From Rahnella bonaserana (lineage in GTDB: Bacteria > Pseudomonadota > Gammaproteobacteria > Enterobacterales > Enterobacteriaceae), in contig NZ_JAFMOW010000068.1 of assembly GCF_019049675.1 (NCBI RefSeq), positions 62,001 through 126,000 of the forward strand: a DNA stretch of 64,000 nucleotides. The letters are read 5' to 3'. Below are positions 55,700 to 64,000 of this stretch, in pieces. The notes beneath the pieces were generated by a model. The model did no database searches. It saw only the letters and a program-made list of their open reading frames with translations, and was not told the origin of the DNA. Positions within the stretch are counted from its first letter, which is position 1. Each line of letters opens with the position of its first letter. The translations under genes were made by a program, and so were the position numbers.

Positions 55700-56281
55700 A
55701 TGCCCAAAGTAGGAATGCAGCCCATCAGACGGCAGCAATTGATTGAGGCAACCCTGGCGGCGGTCAACGAAGTCGGGATGCACGATGCGTCGATTTCGCA
55801 GATCGCACGCCGTGCAGGCGTCTCCAACGGCATCATCAGTCACTACTTCCGTGACAAGAATGGGCTGCTGGAAGCGACCATGCGTTATTTGCTCAGTCAT
55901 TTGGGGGAAGGGGTGCAGTTACGCTTAGCGCAGCTGACGGATACCGCACCGACGGCGCGACTGCATGCGATTGCAGAAGCCAATTTTGACGACAGTCAGA
56001 CCAACAGCGCGGCGATGAAAACCTGGCTGGCCTTCTGGGCGAGCAGCATGCATCACCCGCAGTTGTACCGTCTGCAACAGGTCAACAGCCGCCGGCTCTA
56101 TTCAAATTTATGTTCTGAATTCAGACGTTTTCTGCCTAAAAGTGAGGCACGTCTGGCGGCACAAAGCACCGCCGCACTGATTGATGGCCTGTGGCTGCGC
56201 GGCGCACTTAGCGGTAAAGAATTTAACCGCGCCGAGGCGATGCAAATCACCCGCCGCCACATTGAATCGCAGCTCACGTAA
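55700..56281 (+). CDS. betI: BetI, choline-responsive repressor (TetR family)
   Basis: 193 residues. The start [64 protein letters not shown] is the BetI HTH domain; the rest is the ligand-binding domain that senses choline. It represses betT and betIBA. GGAG precedes the ATG. betB follows after 43 bp. Confidence 0.95.
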   Translation: MPKVGMQPIRRQQLIEATLAAVNEVGMHDASISQIARRAGVSNGIISHYFRDKNGLLEATMRYLLSHLGEGVQLRLAQLTDTAPTARLHAIAEANFDDSQTNSAAMKTWLAFWASSMHHPQLYRLQQVNSRRLYSNLCSEFRRFLPKSEARLAAQSTAALIDGLWLRGALSGKEFNRAEAMQITRRHIESQLT

Positions 56282-56324
56282 GCCAGCAGAAAACCTTCAG
56301 ACCGCACAGACCGAGGAGAGATTT

Positions 56325-57794
56325 ATGTCCCGCTACGGCACGCAAAAACTTTATATCAACGGACGTTTTCAGGACAGTACCGGTGATGAAACCTTCGATG
56401 CAGTGAACCCGGCCAATGGCGAAGTGATTGCCACGCTGCAATCCGCCACGCACACCGATGTCGATCTGGCGGTGAAATCTGCGCAGAAAGGGCAGAAAGT
56501 CTGGGCGGCGATGACGGCCATGAGCCGCGCACGTATCTTGCGCCGCGCCGTGGATATTCTGCGTGATCGCAACGATGAACTTGCGGCGATTGAAACTGCC
56601 GATACCGGCAAACCGCTGTCCGAAACGCTGGCGGTGGATATCGTCACCGGCGCAGACGTGCTGGAATATTACGCCGGGCTGATCCCTGCCATTGAAGGCC
56701 AGCAAATTCCGCTGCGCGATTCTTCCTTCGTTTATACCCGCCGCGAACCGCTGGGCGTGGTCGCAGGTATCGGCGCATGGAACTACCCGATTCAGATTGC
56801 GCTGTGGAAATCTGCTCCTGCGCTGGCGGCCGGGAATGCGATGGTATTCAAACCGAGCGAAAACACGTCGCTGACCGCACTGAAACTGGCTGAAATCTAC
56901 ACCGAAGCGGGCGTGCCGGATGGCGTGTTCAGCGTGGTTACCGGTGCGGCCAGCGTCGGCCAGGCGTTAACCGATCATCCTGATATCGCTAAAGTCTCGT
57001 TCACCGGCGGCATCAAAACCGGCAAGAAAGTGATGGCCAGCGCGTCGGCCTCCACCCTGAAAGAAGTGACCATGGAACTGGGCGGTAAATCGCCGCTGAT
57101 CATCTTTGAAGACGCGGATCTCGATAAGGCGGCTGACATTGCGATGATGGCGAACTTCTACAGTTCAGGTCAGGTGTGTACCAACGGCACCCGCGTATTT
57201 ATTCCGAAAGCGCTGCATAAAGCCTTTGAAGCCAAAGTGCTGGAACGTGTGAAGCGTATCCGGCTGGGCGACCCGACTGACGAAAACGTCAACTTCGGTC
57301 CGCTGGTCAGTTTCGCGCATATGGAATCCGTACTGCGTTATATCGAAAGCGGCAAGCGTGAAGGCGCGACGTTACTGACCGGTGGCGAACGTGTGACTTC
57401 CGGTGAATACGCGAAAGGCGCTTATGTGGCACCGACCGTGTTTACCGACTGCCGCGATGACATGCTGATTGTCCGCGAGGAAATCTTCGGACCGGTAATG
57501 AGCATTCTGACCTATGAAAGTGAAGAGGAAGTGATCCGCCGCGCCAACGATACCGAATACGGTCTGGCCGCCGGACTGGTGACGCAGGATCTCAACCGTG
57601 CGCATCGTGTTATTCACAAACTCGAAGCCGGGATTTGCTGGGTCAATACCTGGGGCGAATCGGCGGCAGAAATGCCTGTCGGCGGCTATAAGCACTCTGG
57701 CGTTGGCCGCGAAAACGGCGTCACTACGCTTGAGCATTACACCCAAATCAAATCCGTGCAGGTCGAACTGGGCGAATTCAGCTCAGTCTTTTAA
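56325..57794 (+). CDS. betB: BetB, betaine aldehyde dehydrogenase
   Basis: 489 residues. NAD-binding [30 protein letters not shown], catalytic glutamate [12 protein letters not shown] and catalytic cysteine [16 protein letters not shown]. The start [14 protein letters not shown] is that of BetB. It oxidises betaine aldehyde to glycine betaine, an osmoprotectant. ATG 56325 follows GAGGAGAG; longer in-frame extensions run back into betI. Part of betIBA. Confidence 0.96.
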   Translation: MSRYGTQKLYINGRFQDSTGDETFDAVNPANGEVIATLQSATHTDVDLAVKSAQKGQKVWAAMTAMSRARILRRAVDILRDRNDELAAIETADTGKPLSETLAVDIVTGADVLEYYAGLIPAIEGQQIPLRDSSFVYTRREPLGVVAGIGAWNYPIQIALWKSAPALAAGNAMVFKPSENTSLTALKLAEIYTEAGVPDGVFSVVTGAASVGQALTDHPDIAKVSFTGGIKTGKKVMASASASTLKEVTMELGGKSPLIIFEDADLDKAADIAMMANFYSSGQVCTNGTRVFIPKALHKAFEAKVLERVKRIRLGDPTDENVNFGPLVSFAHMESVLRYIESGKREGATLLTGGERVTSGEYAKGAYVAPTVFTDCRDDMLIVREEIFGPVMSILTYESEEEVIRRANDTEYGLAAGLVTQDLNRAHRVIHKLEAGICWVNTWGESAAEMPVGGYKHSGVGRENGVTTLEHYTQIKSVQVELGEFSSVF

Positions 57795-57818
57795 TCCGCC
57801 GCAACAGAGGAGATTTTA

Positions 57819-59504
57819 ATGGATTACGATTACATCATTATCGGTGCCGGTTCTGCCGGCAACGTTCTCGCCACCCGTCTGACCGAAGACAGCAACGTCA
57901 GTGTGCTGTTGCTGGAAGCGGGCGGCCCGGATTATCGTCTGGATTTCCGCACACAAATGCCTGCGGCACTGGCATTCCCGTTACAGGGCCGTCGTTACAA
58001 CTGGGCATATGAAACGGATCCTGAACCGCATATGAATAACCGCCGTATGGAATGCGGGCGCGGTAAAGGCCTGGGCGGTTCATCGCTGATTAACGGTATG
58101 TGTTACATCCGCGGTAATGCGATGGATTTTGATAACTGGGCGAAAGCGCCGGGTCTGGAAGACTGGAGTTATCTGGACTGCCTGCCGTATTTCCGCAAAG
58201 CCGAAACCCGCGATATCGGTCCGAATGATTTTCACGGTGGCGACGGACCGGTCAGTGTGGCGACGCCGAAAAAAGGCAATAACCCGCTGTTCCACGCGAT
58301 GATTGAAGCCGGTGTGCAGGCTGGGTATCCGCGAACTGACGATCTGAACGGTTATCAGCAGGAAGGTTTTGGTCCGATGGACAGAACCGTGACACCGAAA
58401 GGCCGTCGTGCAAGTACAGCGCGCGGGTATCTGGATCAGGCCAAACCGCGTGCCAATCTGACCATCGTGACGCACGCGCTGACCGACAGAATTCTGTTTG
58501 AAGGCAAGCGTGCCACGGGCGTCAGCTATTTCCACGGTGACGACTACAACGCTAAAACGGCGAAAGCAAAACGCGAAGTGCTGTTATGCAGCGGCGCGAT
58601 TGCGTCACCGCAAATTCTGCAACGTTCGGGTGTCGGCGCAGCGGAGCTGCTGAACCGTCTGGAGATTCCGCTGGTGCATGATTTGCCGGGCGTCGGCGAG
58701 AATCTGCAGGATCATCTGGAGATGTACCTGCAATACAGCTGCACCCAGCCGGTGTCTTTATACCCGGCCTTGCAGATGCACAATCAGCCTGCGATTGGCG
58801 CGGAATGGTTATTTAAAGGTACCGGCGTAGGTGCCAGCAATCAGTTCGAAGCGGGCGGATTTATCCGCAGCCGCGAAGAGTTTGCCTGGCCGAATATTCA
58901 GTATCACTTCCTGCCGGTGGCGATTAACTACAACGGCAGCAACGCGGTGAAAGAGCATGGTTTTCAGGCGCACGTGGGTTCAATGCGTTCGCCAAGCCGG
59001 GGCCGCGTGCAGGTGAAATCGAAAGATCCGCGCCAGCATCCGAGCATCCTGTTTAATTACATGGCAACCGAGCAGGACTGGCACGAGTTCCGCGATGCTA
59101 TCCGCATCACGCGTGAAATCATGAACCAGCCAGCGCTGGATCCTTACCGTGGTCGTGAAATCAGTCCGGGTGAAAACGTACAGACTGACGAAGAACTGGA
59201 TGCGTTTATCCGCGAGCACGCCGAAACAGCGTTCCATCCTTCGTGCTCCTGCAAGATGGGTACCGATGAGATGGCGGTGGTTGACGGAGAAGGGCGTGTT
59301 CACGGGGTAGAAGGCCTGCGCGTGGTGGATGCCTCCATCATGCCGCAGATCATTACCGGCAACCTGAATGCGACGACGATTATGATCGCGGAAAAGATTG
59401 CCGATAAAATCCGCGGGCGTCAGCCGTTACCGCGCAGTACCGCAGAGTATTACACCGCGGGCGATGCGCCGGTTCGCACGACACCGTTGAAGAAATCTGC
59501 CTGA
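57819..59504 (+). CDS. betA: BetA, choline dehydrogenase (GMC oxidoreductase)
   Basis: 561 residues. N-terminal FAD motif [18 protein letters not shown] signature [20 protein letters not shown]; second signature [16 protein letters not shown]-terminal catalytic histidine in [10 protein letters not shown]. It oxidises choline to betaine aldehyde at the inner membrane. GGAG precedes the ATG. Last gene of the operon, closed by a strong terminator. Confidence 0.96.
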   Translation: MDYDYIIIGAGSAGNVLATRLTEDSNVSVLLLEAGGPDYRLDFRTQMPAALAFPLQGRRYNWAYETDPEPHMNNRRMECGRGKGLGGSSLINGMCYIRGNAMDFDNWAKAPGLEDWSYLDCLPYFRKAETRDIGPNDFHGGDGPVSVATPKKGNNPLFHAMIEAGVQAGYPRTDDLNGYQQEGFGPMDRTVTPKGRRASTARGYLDQAKPRANLTIVTHALTDRILFEGKRATGVSYFHGDDYNAKTAKAKREVLLCSGAIASPQILQRSGVGAAELLNRLEIPLVHDLPGVGENLQDHLEMYLQYSCTQPVSLYPALQMHNQPAIGAEWLFKGTGVGASNQFEAGGFIRSREEFAWPNIQYHFLPVAINYNGSNAVKEHGFQAHVGSMRSPSRGRVQVKSKDPRQHPSILFNYMATEQDWHEFRDAIRITREIMNQPALDPYRGREISPGENVQTDEELDAFIREHAETAFHPSCSCKMGTDEMAVVDGEGRVHGVEGLRVVDASIMPQIITGNLNATTIMIAEKIADKIRGRQPLPRSTAEYYTAGDAPVRTTPLKKSA

Positions 59505-59529
59505 TAAATTGGCTGTAAAACCTGTGTTA

Positions 59530-59563
59530 AAAAGAGATATTCTCAGGAATATCTCTTTTTTTT
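59530..59563 (+). terminator. Terminator of betIBA
   Basis: Perfect 12-bp stem AAAAGAGATATT/AATATCTCTTTT, 6-nt loop, then a run of T to 59563. Confidence 0.92.
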
Positions 59564-59591
59564 GCGTTCAGAAAAGGCAGGGCACTTATTC

Positions 59592-60047
59592 ATGACCGGA
59601 TCATCATCACTTCACTGGCAGGATTACCATCATAGCGAACTGAACACGGCACAGCTTTACGCCATTCTTGCACTGCGCAGCGAAGTGTTTGTGGTAGAGC
59701 AAACCTGCGTTTATCAGGACATCGACGGGCAGGATCTGGCCGGTGAAAACCGTCATATCGTCGCCTGGCTGGACGGTAAAATAGCCGCCTACGCGCGTAT
59801 TCTGCGTTTCGACGATGAGGTGGCAATCGGACGGGTGATTGTTGCCCCTTCCGCACGTGGCCTGAAACTGGGATATCAGCTGATGGAACAGGCACTGGCA
59901 GCCTGCCAGAAACACTGGCCGGGCGCGCGCGTCGCGATTTCCGCGCAGGCGCATTTGCAGGGGTTCTATGGCCGGCTGGGGTTTGTGGCGTATACGGAGA
60001 TTTATGATGAAGATGGGATTGCGCATGTGGGGATGGAGTTGAGGTAA
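59592..60047 (+). CDS. elaA: ElaA, GNAT-family N-acetyltransferase
   Basis: 151 residues. The start LHWQDYHHSELNTAQLYAILALRSEVFVVEQTCVYQDIDGQDL and the acetyl-CoA motif IGRVIVAPSARGLKLGYQLMEQAL are those of ElaA, an uncharacterised cytoplasmic acetyltransferase. The end EIYDEDGIAHVGMEL also matches. ATG 59592 is preferred over an upstream ATG at 59562 inside the betA terminator. It converges on the LysR gene across repeat B. Confidence 0.93.
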   Translation: MTGSSSLHWQDYHHSELNTAQLYAILALRSEVFVVEQTCVYQDIDGQDLAGENRHIVAWLDGKIAAYARILRFDDEVAIGRVIVAPSARGLKLGYQLMEQALAACQKHWPGARVAISAQAHLQGFYGRLGFVAYTEIYDEDGIAHVGMELR

Positions 60048-60060
60048 AGGGTTAGCCTTT

Positions 60061-60610
60061 AGCTTTAACGTCAACGTCAACGTCAACGTCAACACCGTGG
60101 GTTGCCACCCACACCGGCCTTAAGAGGCGCCTGTCGCCGCGTCTCTTAAGAATCTCCGGCTCTTTTACTGCGCGCTGCCGCTGGGACGATGGACATGTTC
60201 CGGTGTATTGGTGAGTGGCGCAAAATGTCATCGCTGCGCGATTCCCGAATTTCAGGTTTCGAGCCATAGGTCTCGAACCGTTCATTCGGTGCCATTTTTG
60301 AGCACGCCAATCCACTTTTCTAAAAGATAAACATCAGTTTGATGTTGAATTTAAGATCGTGCGGGCGATTCAGAAATCCTGCCGAACGGAGCGGCCTGAA
60401 GACCAATGGCTTCAGGACCGAGAGAGGGAACCGCGCAGCGGCAAGATTTCCAGCCTGTCGCTGTGATACCTGAAACATAGCCAGCGAGCGGAGCGCGTGT
60501 TGAAAAAAGCGAGGGGAGTTCAGAGGGGAAAAGCCTTTCCCCTCTGGTCGGTTTCGGCGCGGCGAGTTAAGTGCTCGCAGCACTTGAAAAACCGAAATTG
60601 TCTCGGACTA
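60061..60610. repeat. Composite hairpin-rich intergenic repeat, copy B
   Basis: Starts with four tandem AACGTC hexamers (60067-60090), then the same terminal block as copy A with an inverted repeat (60119-60130 with 60139-60150, one G-U pair). A type-2 core on the minus strand (about 60190-60310) is followed by a type-1 core on the plus strand (60349-60597; outer stem 60373-60382/60441-60450 with one mismatch; inner stem 60395-60401/60410-60416; tail hairpin 60521-60531/60536-60546). Relative to the left terminal block, the two inner cores are in the opposite order and orientation to copy A. Fills the convergent gap elaA/LysR. Confidence 0.85.
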
Positions 60611-60637
60611 ATCGAAAGAGCCCTCAGTGCAACTGCC

Positions 60638-61567
60638 TCACTCCCAGTACGCCGGGCTTCCGTACTTCTCCACCAGAAAATCAATCACCGCCCGAACTTT
60701 TATCGAAGGACGACGGCTGTTCGGGTACAACGCGGATATGGTCTGCGGCTCCGGCGATGTCGATACCTGATAATCTTCAAGCACGCGGACCAGGCGACCG
60801 TCTCGCAATGCATCGCCTATCAGCCAGGCAGGAAACACCACCAGCCCCATGCCGTCGATCCCAGCCTGCGTCAGGGTTTCTGCATTATTGCTGGTCAGTG
60901 ATCCCCGCAGGCTCAGCGAGCGCCATTCCTGTTCAGGCTGGCGAAAGTACCAGCGTTGCGAACCGGCAAAACCTTTGAAAACCAGACAACTGTGACTGGC
61001 TAAATCTTCCGGCGTTTTCGGCGTTCCTTCCCGGGCCAGATACGCCGGGCTGGCAGCCAGACGGAAATTCTGATAACCGAGCGTACGCGCCTGTAAGGTG
61101 GAATCTGTCATCACGCCGATGCGGATCAGCAAATCTACGCTGTCCTGTAGGGGGTCTATGAAATCGTCGGTTTGCATCAGCTCAATATTCAGGCGCGGGT
61201 ATCGCGCGTTCAGTTCATGCAGCCACGGCGCAAGGTGTCGCTGGCCAAATACTACCGGGGCGTTGATGCGGATCAGCCCGCCGGGTTCGCTGTCCTGTTC
61301 CTGCAAATCCAGCGCAGCGAGTTCTAACTGAGCCAATACCTGACGGGCATGGTCTGCCAGCAGTTTGCCCGATTCTGTCGGGCTGACGGCACGCGTATTT
61401 CTGTACAACAGTTGTGTCTGCAACGCCTGTTCCAGTTGAGAAATCACCCGCGAGACGGTTGACGGCGACATCGCCTCACGGCGCGCCACTTCAGAGAAAT
61501 TTCCCTGATCCAGTACAGCGACATACAGCCGCAAAGCCTGAATGTTGATCTGATTAAAACCTTTCAT
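60638..61567 (-). CDS. LysR-family regulator next to DMT transporter pair
   Basis: 309 residues. HTH NIQALRLYVAVLDQGNFSEVARREAMSPSTVSRVISQLEQALQTQLLYRNTRAVSPTESG, then an effector domain with IMQTDDFIDPLQDSVDLLIRIGVMTDS-type motifs of the AaeR/DmlR-like subgroup. ATG 61567 follows AGGAA; the longer frame runs into the divergent promoter. Divergent, with a 101-bp gap, from two small DMT transporter genes, so these are its likely targets. Confidence 0.88.
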   Translation of the reverse strand: MKGFNQINIQALRLYVAVLDQGNFSEVARREAMSPSTVSRVISQLEQALQTQLLYRNTRAVSPTESGKLLADHARQVLAQLELAALDLQEQDSEPGGLIRINAPVVFGQRHLAPWLHELNARYPRLNIELMQTDDFIDPLQDSVDLLIRIGVMTDSTLQARTLGYQNFRLAASPAYLAREGTPKTPEDLASHSCLVFKGFAGSQRWYFRQPEQEWRSLSLRGSLTSNNAETLTQAGIDGMGLVVFPAWLIGDALRDGRLVRVLEDYQVSTSPEPQTISALYPNSRRPSIKVRAVIDFLVEKYGSPAYWE

Positions 61568-61668
61568 CTGTGCAATTCCTGCAAAGGTATTTTCCTCATT
61601 GTGCGGTTTTTCGCATAGTTCTGTCACGTTATAGTCGCCGCCTCTCAAAAACAAAAAGCAGGGTAAAA

Positions 61669-62103
61669 ATGAATCTGATGTTAATTCCGTTGGTCATTCT
61701 GGCGGGGATGGGGCTGTCACTGGAGGCGGGTCTGATTGGTCCGCTGGGAACAGAAGTCGGGCATCTGTGGGCAACACTGAGTATTTTCGGTGTCGGTGCG
61801 GTACTGACCGGTTTGCTGGTGCTGTTTTTCAGCCCGCGTAATGCGCCGTCGTTCACAGAGCAACCGGGCTGGAAACTGCTGGGTGGCGTGCTTGGCCCGG
61901 TCTATGTCGTGGTGCTGACGTTGGCGACGCCGGTCATTGGGATCGGCATGACCATGATTGCGATTTTGTCAGGGCAGGTTGCAAAAAGTGTGCTGATCGA
62001 CCATTACGGCTGGTTTGGTACGCCGCATAAGAAAGTCGGCGGTGAACGCCTGCTGGCTCTGCTGTTTATCGTTGCCGCACTAATTCTGATTGCCTGGGGC
62101 TGA
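61669..62103 (+). CDS. Small DMT (YdcZ/DUF606) transporter subunit 1
   Basis: 144 residues, four or five transmembrane helices, a half-length member of the drug/metabolite transporter family. Pattern GLSLEAGLIGPLGTEVGHLWATLSIFGVGAVLTGLL and GPVYVVVLTLATPVIGIGMTMIAILSGQVAKSVLIDHYGWFG. These proteins act as dimers. The next gene, 3 bp on, is a second half, so a heterodimer is likely. ATG 61669 follows AGGG. Substrate unknown. Confidence 0.87.
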   Translation: MNLMLIPLVILAGMGLSLEAGLIGPLGTEVGHLWATLSIFGVGAVLTGLLVLFFSPRNAPSFTEQPGWKLLGGVLGPVYVVVLTLATPVIGIGMTMIAILSGQVAKSVLIDHYGWFGTPHKKVGGERLLALLFIVAALILIAWG

Positions 62104-62106
62104 AAC

Positions 62107-62559
62107 ATGACTGAAATGATTATGATTATTCTCGCGATTGTCGCAGGTGCTGCGCTGAGCATGCAGGCGGCAGTCAACGGACAGTTAGGGGAAAAGGTCG
62201 GTGTGCTGAAAAGCGCCTTTCTGACCTTCAGCGTCGGCGCAGCAATTACGGCCGTGCTGGTGCTATTCCTGCAAACGCCGCAGCCGGAAACCTTACTGAC
62301 GGTACCGAAATGGCAACTTGCGGGTGCGTTATTTGGTGTGCCTTATATCATTGTGATGGTGACTGCCGTCCCGCGTGTCGGTACCGCAGCGGCAACTGTT
62401 GCAGTCATCCTCGGACAGCTGAGTATGGGGATGTTGATCGATAATTTCGGCTGGCTGGATAATCCGCAAATTGCGTTGTCATGGCACCGGCTGGCGGCTA
62501 TTCCCTGCCTGATCATTGCGCTGGCGCTGATATATCGCAGTAACCGAAAAGCGGAATAA
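62107..62559 (+). CDS. Small DMT (YdcZ/DUF606) transporter subunit 2
   Basis: 150 residues with the same layout as its neighbour: GAALSMQAAVNGQLGEKVGVLKSAFLTFSVGAAITAVLVLF and GVPYIIVMVTAVPRVGTAAATVAVILGQLSMGMLIDNFGWLD. It begins 3 bp after subunit 1 and shares its fold but not its sequence closely, so the two probably arose by old duplication and form one antiparallel transporter. Confidence 0.87.
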   Translation: MTEMIMIILAIVAGAALSMQAAVNGQLGEKVGVLKSAFLTFSVGAAITAVLVLFLQTPQPETLLTVPKWQLAGALFGVPYIIVMVTAVPRVGTAAATVAVILGQLSMGMLIDNFGWLDNPQIALSWHRLAAIPCLIIALALIYRSNRKAE

Positions 62560-62596
62560 TCTCTGAAAGTAAAAAGACCCGTCTCTGTAATAGTGG

Positions 62597-63055
62597 CTAT
62601 TGCAGGCGCGGGTCAAATATCATCGGCTCGCGTTGTACTGAACTCAGTAAATCGACAAAAGCCGGATGCAGCGGATTCAGCAATACGTTGTATTCCGACG
62701 GCACGATGACCGACGGTACTTTCAGCCCGACATAATCACCCTCCGCGAGCCACTCGTCACCCTGACGTTGTGTGCTGTCCGGCGGCGATGCACTCCGCCA
62801 GTCAGATGCCAGCTCGGAAACTTCCAGCGTATCCAGCAGGTCTTCCGGCACTTCAATACTCAGTAAGGTATACGACCGCATCAGCATGCTGTTTTGCAAA
62901 TGCACCAGGATTTCCAGGATCGCCAGCGAAATACTGGTGGTGACATAAACTACCGGTCTGCCCGGCGGATTCCAGCGCCCGCCATAAAGCTGCGCACCGG
63001 CACCCGACCAGGCTGTTGCCAGATGGCGTGTCTGAACGATACGAAACAGCTTCAA
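62597..63055 (-). CDS. RES-domain toxin
   Basis: 152 residues, all RES domain: the arginine in YGGRWNPPGRPVVYVTTSISLAILEILVHL, glutamate in EILVH, and serine/asparagine in VPSVIVPSEYNVLLNPLHPAF. Family members degrade cellular NAD and stop growth. The start overlaps the antitoxin stop (ATGA), the usual antitoxin-first order. A hairpin GACCCG/CGGGTC spans its 3' end. Confidence 0.92.
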   Translation of the reverse strand: MKLFRIVQTRHLATAWSGAGAQLYGGRWNPPGRPVVYVTTSISLAILEILVHLQNSMLMRSYTLLSIEVPEDLLDTLEVSELASDWRSASPPDSTQRQGDEWLAEGDYVGLKVPSVIVPSEYNVLLNPLHPAFVDLLSSVQREPMIFDPRLQ

Positions 63056-63513
63056 CTGAAAACACCGTGCTCAAGACGACCGATCAGACGGCTGACTTCC
63101 ACCGCGCCCGCTTCAGAGGACAGCAGTTCCAGCGGACGTGAGCCATCCAGCGCCGGAGCAGGGCGGGTGAACCACTCGAGCGCAGAGACACGATCCCCTT
63201 CAAACAAATCGGTGGCGGCATCTACGATGCGTACCAGCCGCGCGACACGTTCGCTCTCTTCACTTTTCAGCAATCCGTTCCCGGCTTTACGACGCGCATA
63301 ATTGCGTTCGTTAATCCCCATTATTTCCAGTAACACCATTTTCGGCCATCCCAGCTCAGTATTAAGACGGCTGATACTATCAACCGGAAATCCCTTTTGT
63401 ATGGCATTAATCAAACTTATTCCGCTGCTTGCGGGAAGTCCCGCAGACTGCCAAAGCGGTGTTGCAGGTTCTTGCAAAAGGCTGGAAGACAGCCCGGAAA
63501 TTTTAGAATTCAT
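63052..63513 (-). CDS. Xre/MbcA/ParS-type antitoxin (DUF2384)
   Basis: 153 residues. The N-terminal part has an Xre-like helical region (ISLINAIQKGFPVDSISRLNTELGWPKMVLLEIMGINERNYARRK). The C-terminal DUF2384 domain (ESERVARLVRIVDAATDLFEGDRVSALEWFTRPAPALDGSRPLELLSSEAGAVEVSRLIGRLEHGVF) inserts in the toxin active site. It neutralises the RES toxin and represses its own promoter. ATG 63513 has GGAGGG seven bases upstream; an ATG at 63543 lies within the operator and lacks a site. Confidence 0.93.
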   Translation of the reverse strand: MNSKISGLSSSLLQEPATPLWQSAGLPASSGISLINAIQKGFPVDSISRLNTELGWPKMVLLEIMGINERNYARRKAGNGLLKSEESERVARLVRIVDAATDLFEGDRVSALEWFTRPAPALDGSRPLELLSSEAGAVEVSRLIGRLEHGVFS

Positions 63514-63531
63514 ATTGCGTCCCTCCTTACC

Positions 63532-63564
63532 GTTATTTGTCATTACTATAGCATGACAAATAAC
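63532..63564. promoter_or_regulatory. Palindromic operator of the toxin-antitoxin operon
   Basis: Perfect 12-bp inverted repeat (GTTATTTGTCAT and ATGACAAATAAC) with a 9-bp spacer. The spacer holds, on the minus strand, the -10-like TATAGT. A repressor bound here would block the promoter that reads into the antitoxin gene 20 bases downstream. Confidence 0.8.
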
Positions 63565-63635
63565 GAATGTTCATTTTGTGAACGATATTTTTTCTTGCGT
63601 CTGATCACGTGAATGAAATCGAGGTGAAACATATG

Positions 63636-63651
63636 TGTGATCAATATCACA
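63636..63651. promoter_or_regulatory. CRP-binding site upstream of tsx
   Basis: TGTGATCAATATCACA matches the CRP consensus TGTGA-N6-TCACA in all ten positions. E. coli tsx is controlled by CRP with CytR. GCAATCGGTTGC at 63774-63785 is a possible CytR half-site pair. Confidence 0.8.
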
Positions 63652-63863
63652 TTAGGGATGTATCAGAATGAAACAGAAATTGACAAACCTTGACCAAATC
63701 TATTTATTAGCTAAGAAAAGTCGACTCTTGTAGGAAGTAACTGGAAATTGCAGGTTTTATGCACTATGTGCAGCAATCGGTTGCGGATCACAGTTTTAGG
63801 GTTTGTTTTATGCAACGTCGGAAAGTGGCAAGGCGTTGTCCCACCCCCGCTTCTGGTATAAAT

Positions 63864-64000
63864 ATGAAAAATAAAATTATTGCAGCAGGCGCTTTGATGG
63901 CTTTGTCCTACAGCGCGACCGTGCTCGCTGATGATAGCAAGGGCGAATTTGTTTCTGACTGGTGGCACCAGAGTGTTAACGTTGTAGGCAGCGCAGATAC
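63864..64000 (+). CDS. tsx: Tsx, nucleoside-specific outer membrane channel (3' end outside window)
   Basis: First 45 codons only. The signal peptide [22 protein letters not shown] is followed by [24 protein letters not shown]. The segment [13 protein letters not shown] is identical to mature E. coli Tsx, a 12-stranded barrel that passes nucleosides and serves as a phage and colicin K receptor. A CRP site lies about 210 bp upstream. Its weak ribosome site (CTGG) is unusual for an abundant protein. Confidence 0.92.
   Translation, partial: MKNKIIAAGALMALSYSATVLADDSKGEFVSDWWHQSVNVVGSAD

Noticed and set aside
60052-60100. DVDVDV-type peptide on the minus strand
   Set aside because: It is the translation of the AACGTC hexamer array, not a coding signal.
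1-64000. CRISPR arrays, tRNA or rRNA genes
   Set aside because: No regularly spaced short repeats, cloverleaf-type sequence or rRNA sequence were recognised on reading; the longer repeats are not CRISPR-like.

Overview
The window is chromosomal DNA from an enterobacterium. Many products are near-identical in pattern to Escherichia coli proteins, and the backbone order dinG-ybiB-rlmF-ybiO-glnQPH-ybiI-dps-rhtA-ompX is that of the E. coli 18-minute region. The extra genes (M3 peptidase, soluble PAS chemoreceptor, sfsB/nlp, an ECF sigma/fasciclin set, betTIBA, a second leuCD, RES toxin-antitoxin) and the dispersed hairpin-rich repeats fit a Yersiniaceae-type member such as Rahnella or a relative. 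The genus is inference.

Layout. 1-3026: tail of an iron-type ABC ATPase, a composite repeat, an e(P4)-type lipoprotein phosphatase and an OmpC/OmpF/PhoE porin. 3348-18731: dinG, ybiB, yjdM, M3 metallopeptidase, flavin reductase, rlmF, soluble chemoreceptor, sfsB (between inverted repeats), ybiO and the glutamine transporter glnHPQ with a readable sigma-54 promoter and NtrC sites. 19145-35961: ybiI, then a complete group 2-type (ABC-transporter-dependent) capsule locus lying between ybiI and dps. Export genes kpsFEDCS run rightward and kpsMT run leftward behind a JUMPstart/ops element. They enclose a strongly AT-rich serotype-specific block: a beta-helix lipoprotein, an acyltransferase, a 1270-residue GT2 + TagF-like + TPR protein, and a Stealth phosphotransferase. 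kpsU is absent.

36621-46146: dps, an ECF sigma/anti-sigma/fasciclin operon, rhtA, ompX, and a redox module. In that module a molybdopterin lipoprotein, a b-type cytochrome and a secreted protein of unknown function are divergent from a CusR/HprR-like two-component system, with a 22-bp palindrome between them. 46380-53334: eptB, a membrane-anchored EEP-family protein, a LysR regulator, leuCD paralogues and a haloacetate dehalogenase-like hydrolase. 53410-60047: choline/betaine genes betT-betI-betB-betA and elaA. 60638-64000: a LysR regulator divergent from a pair of small DMT transporters, a RES/Xre-type toxin-antitoxin pair with a palindromic operator, and the start of tsx behind a consensus CRP site.

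The two least ordinary things are (a) a dispersed repeat of about 250 bp, five cores in this window, whose hairpin stems differ in sequence between copies but keep their pairing, and (b) the compact capsule synthesis block, which holds two different phosphodiester-forming enzyme types, one of them in a large multidomain protein. No tRNA, rRNA, CRISPR array, transposase or prophage was seen.
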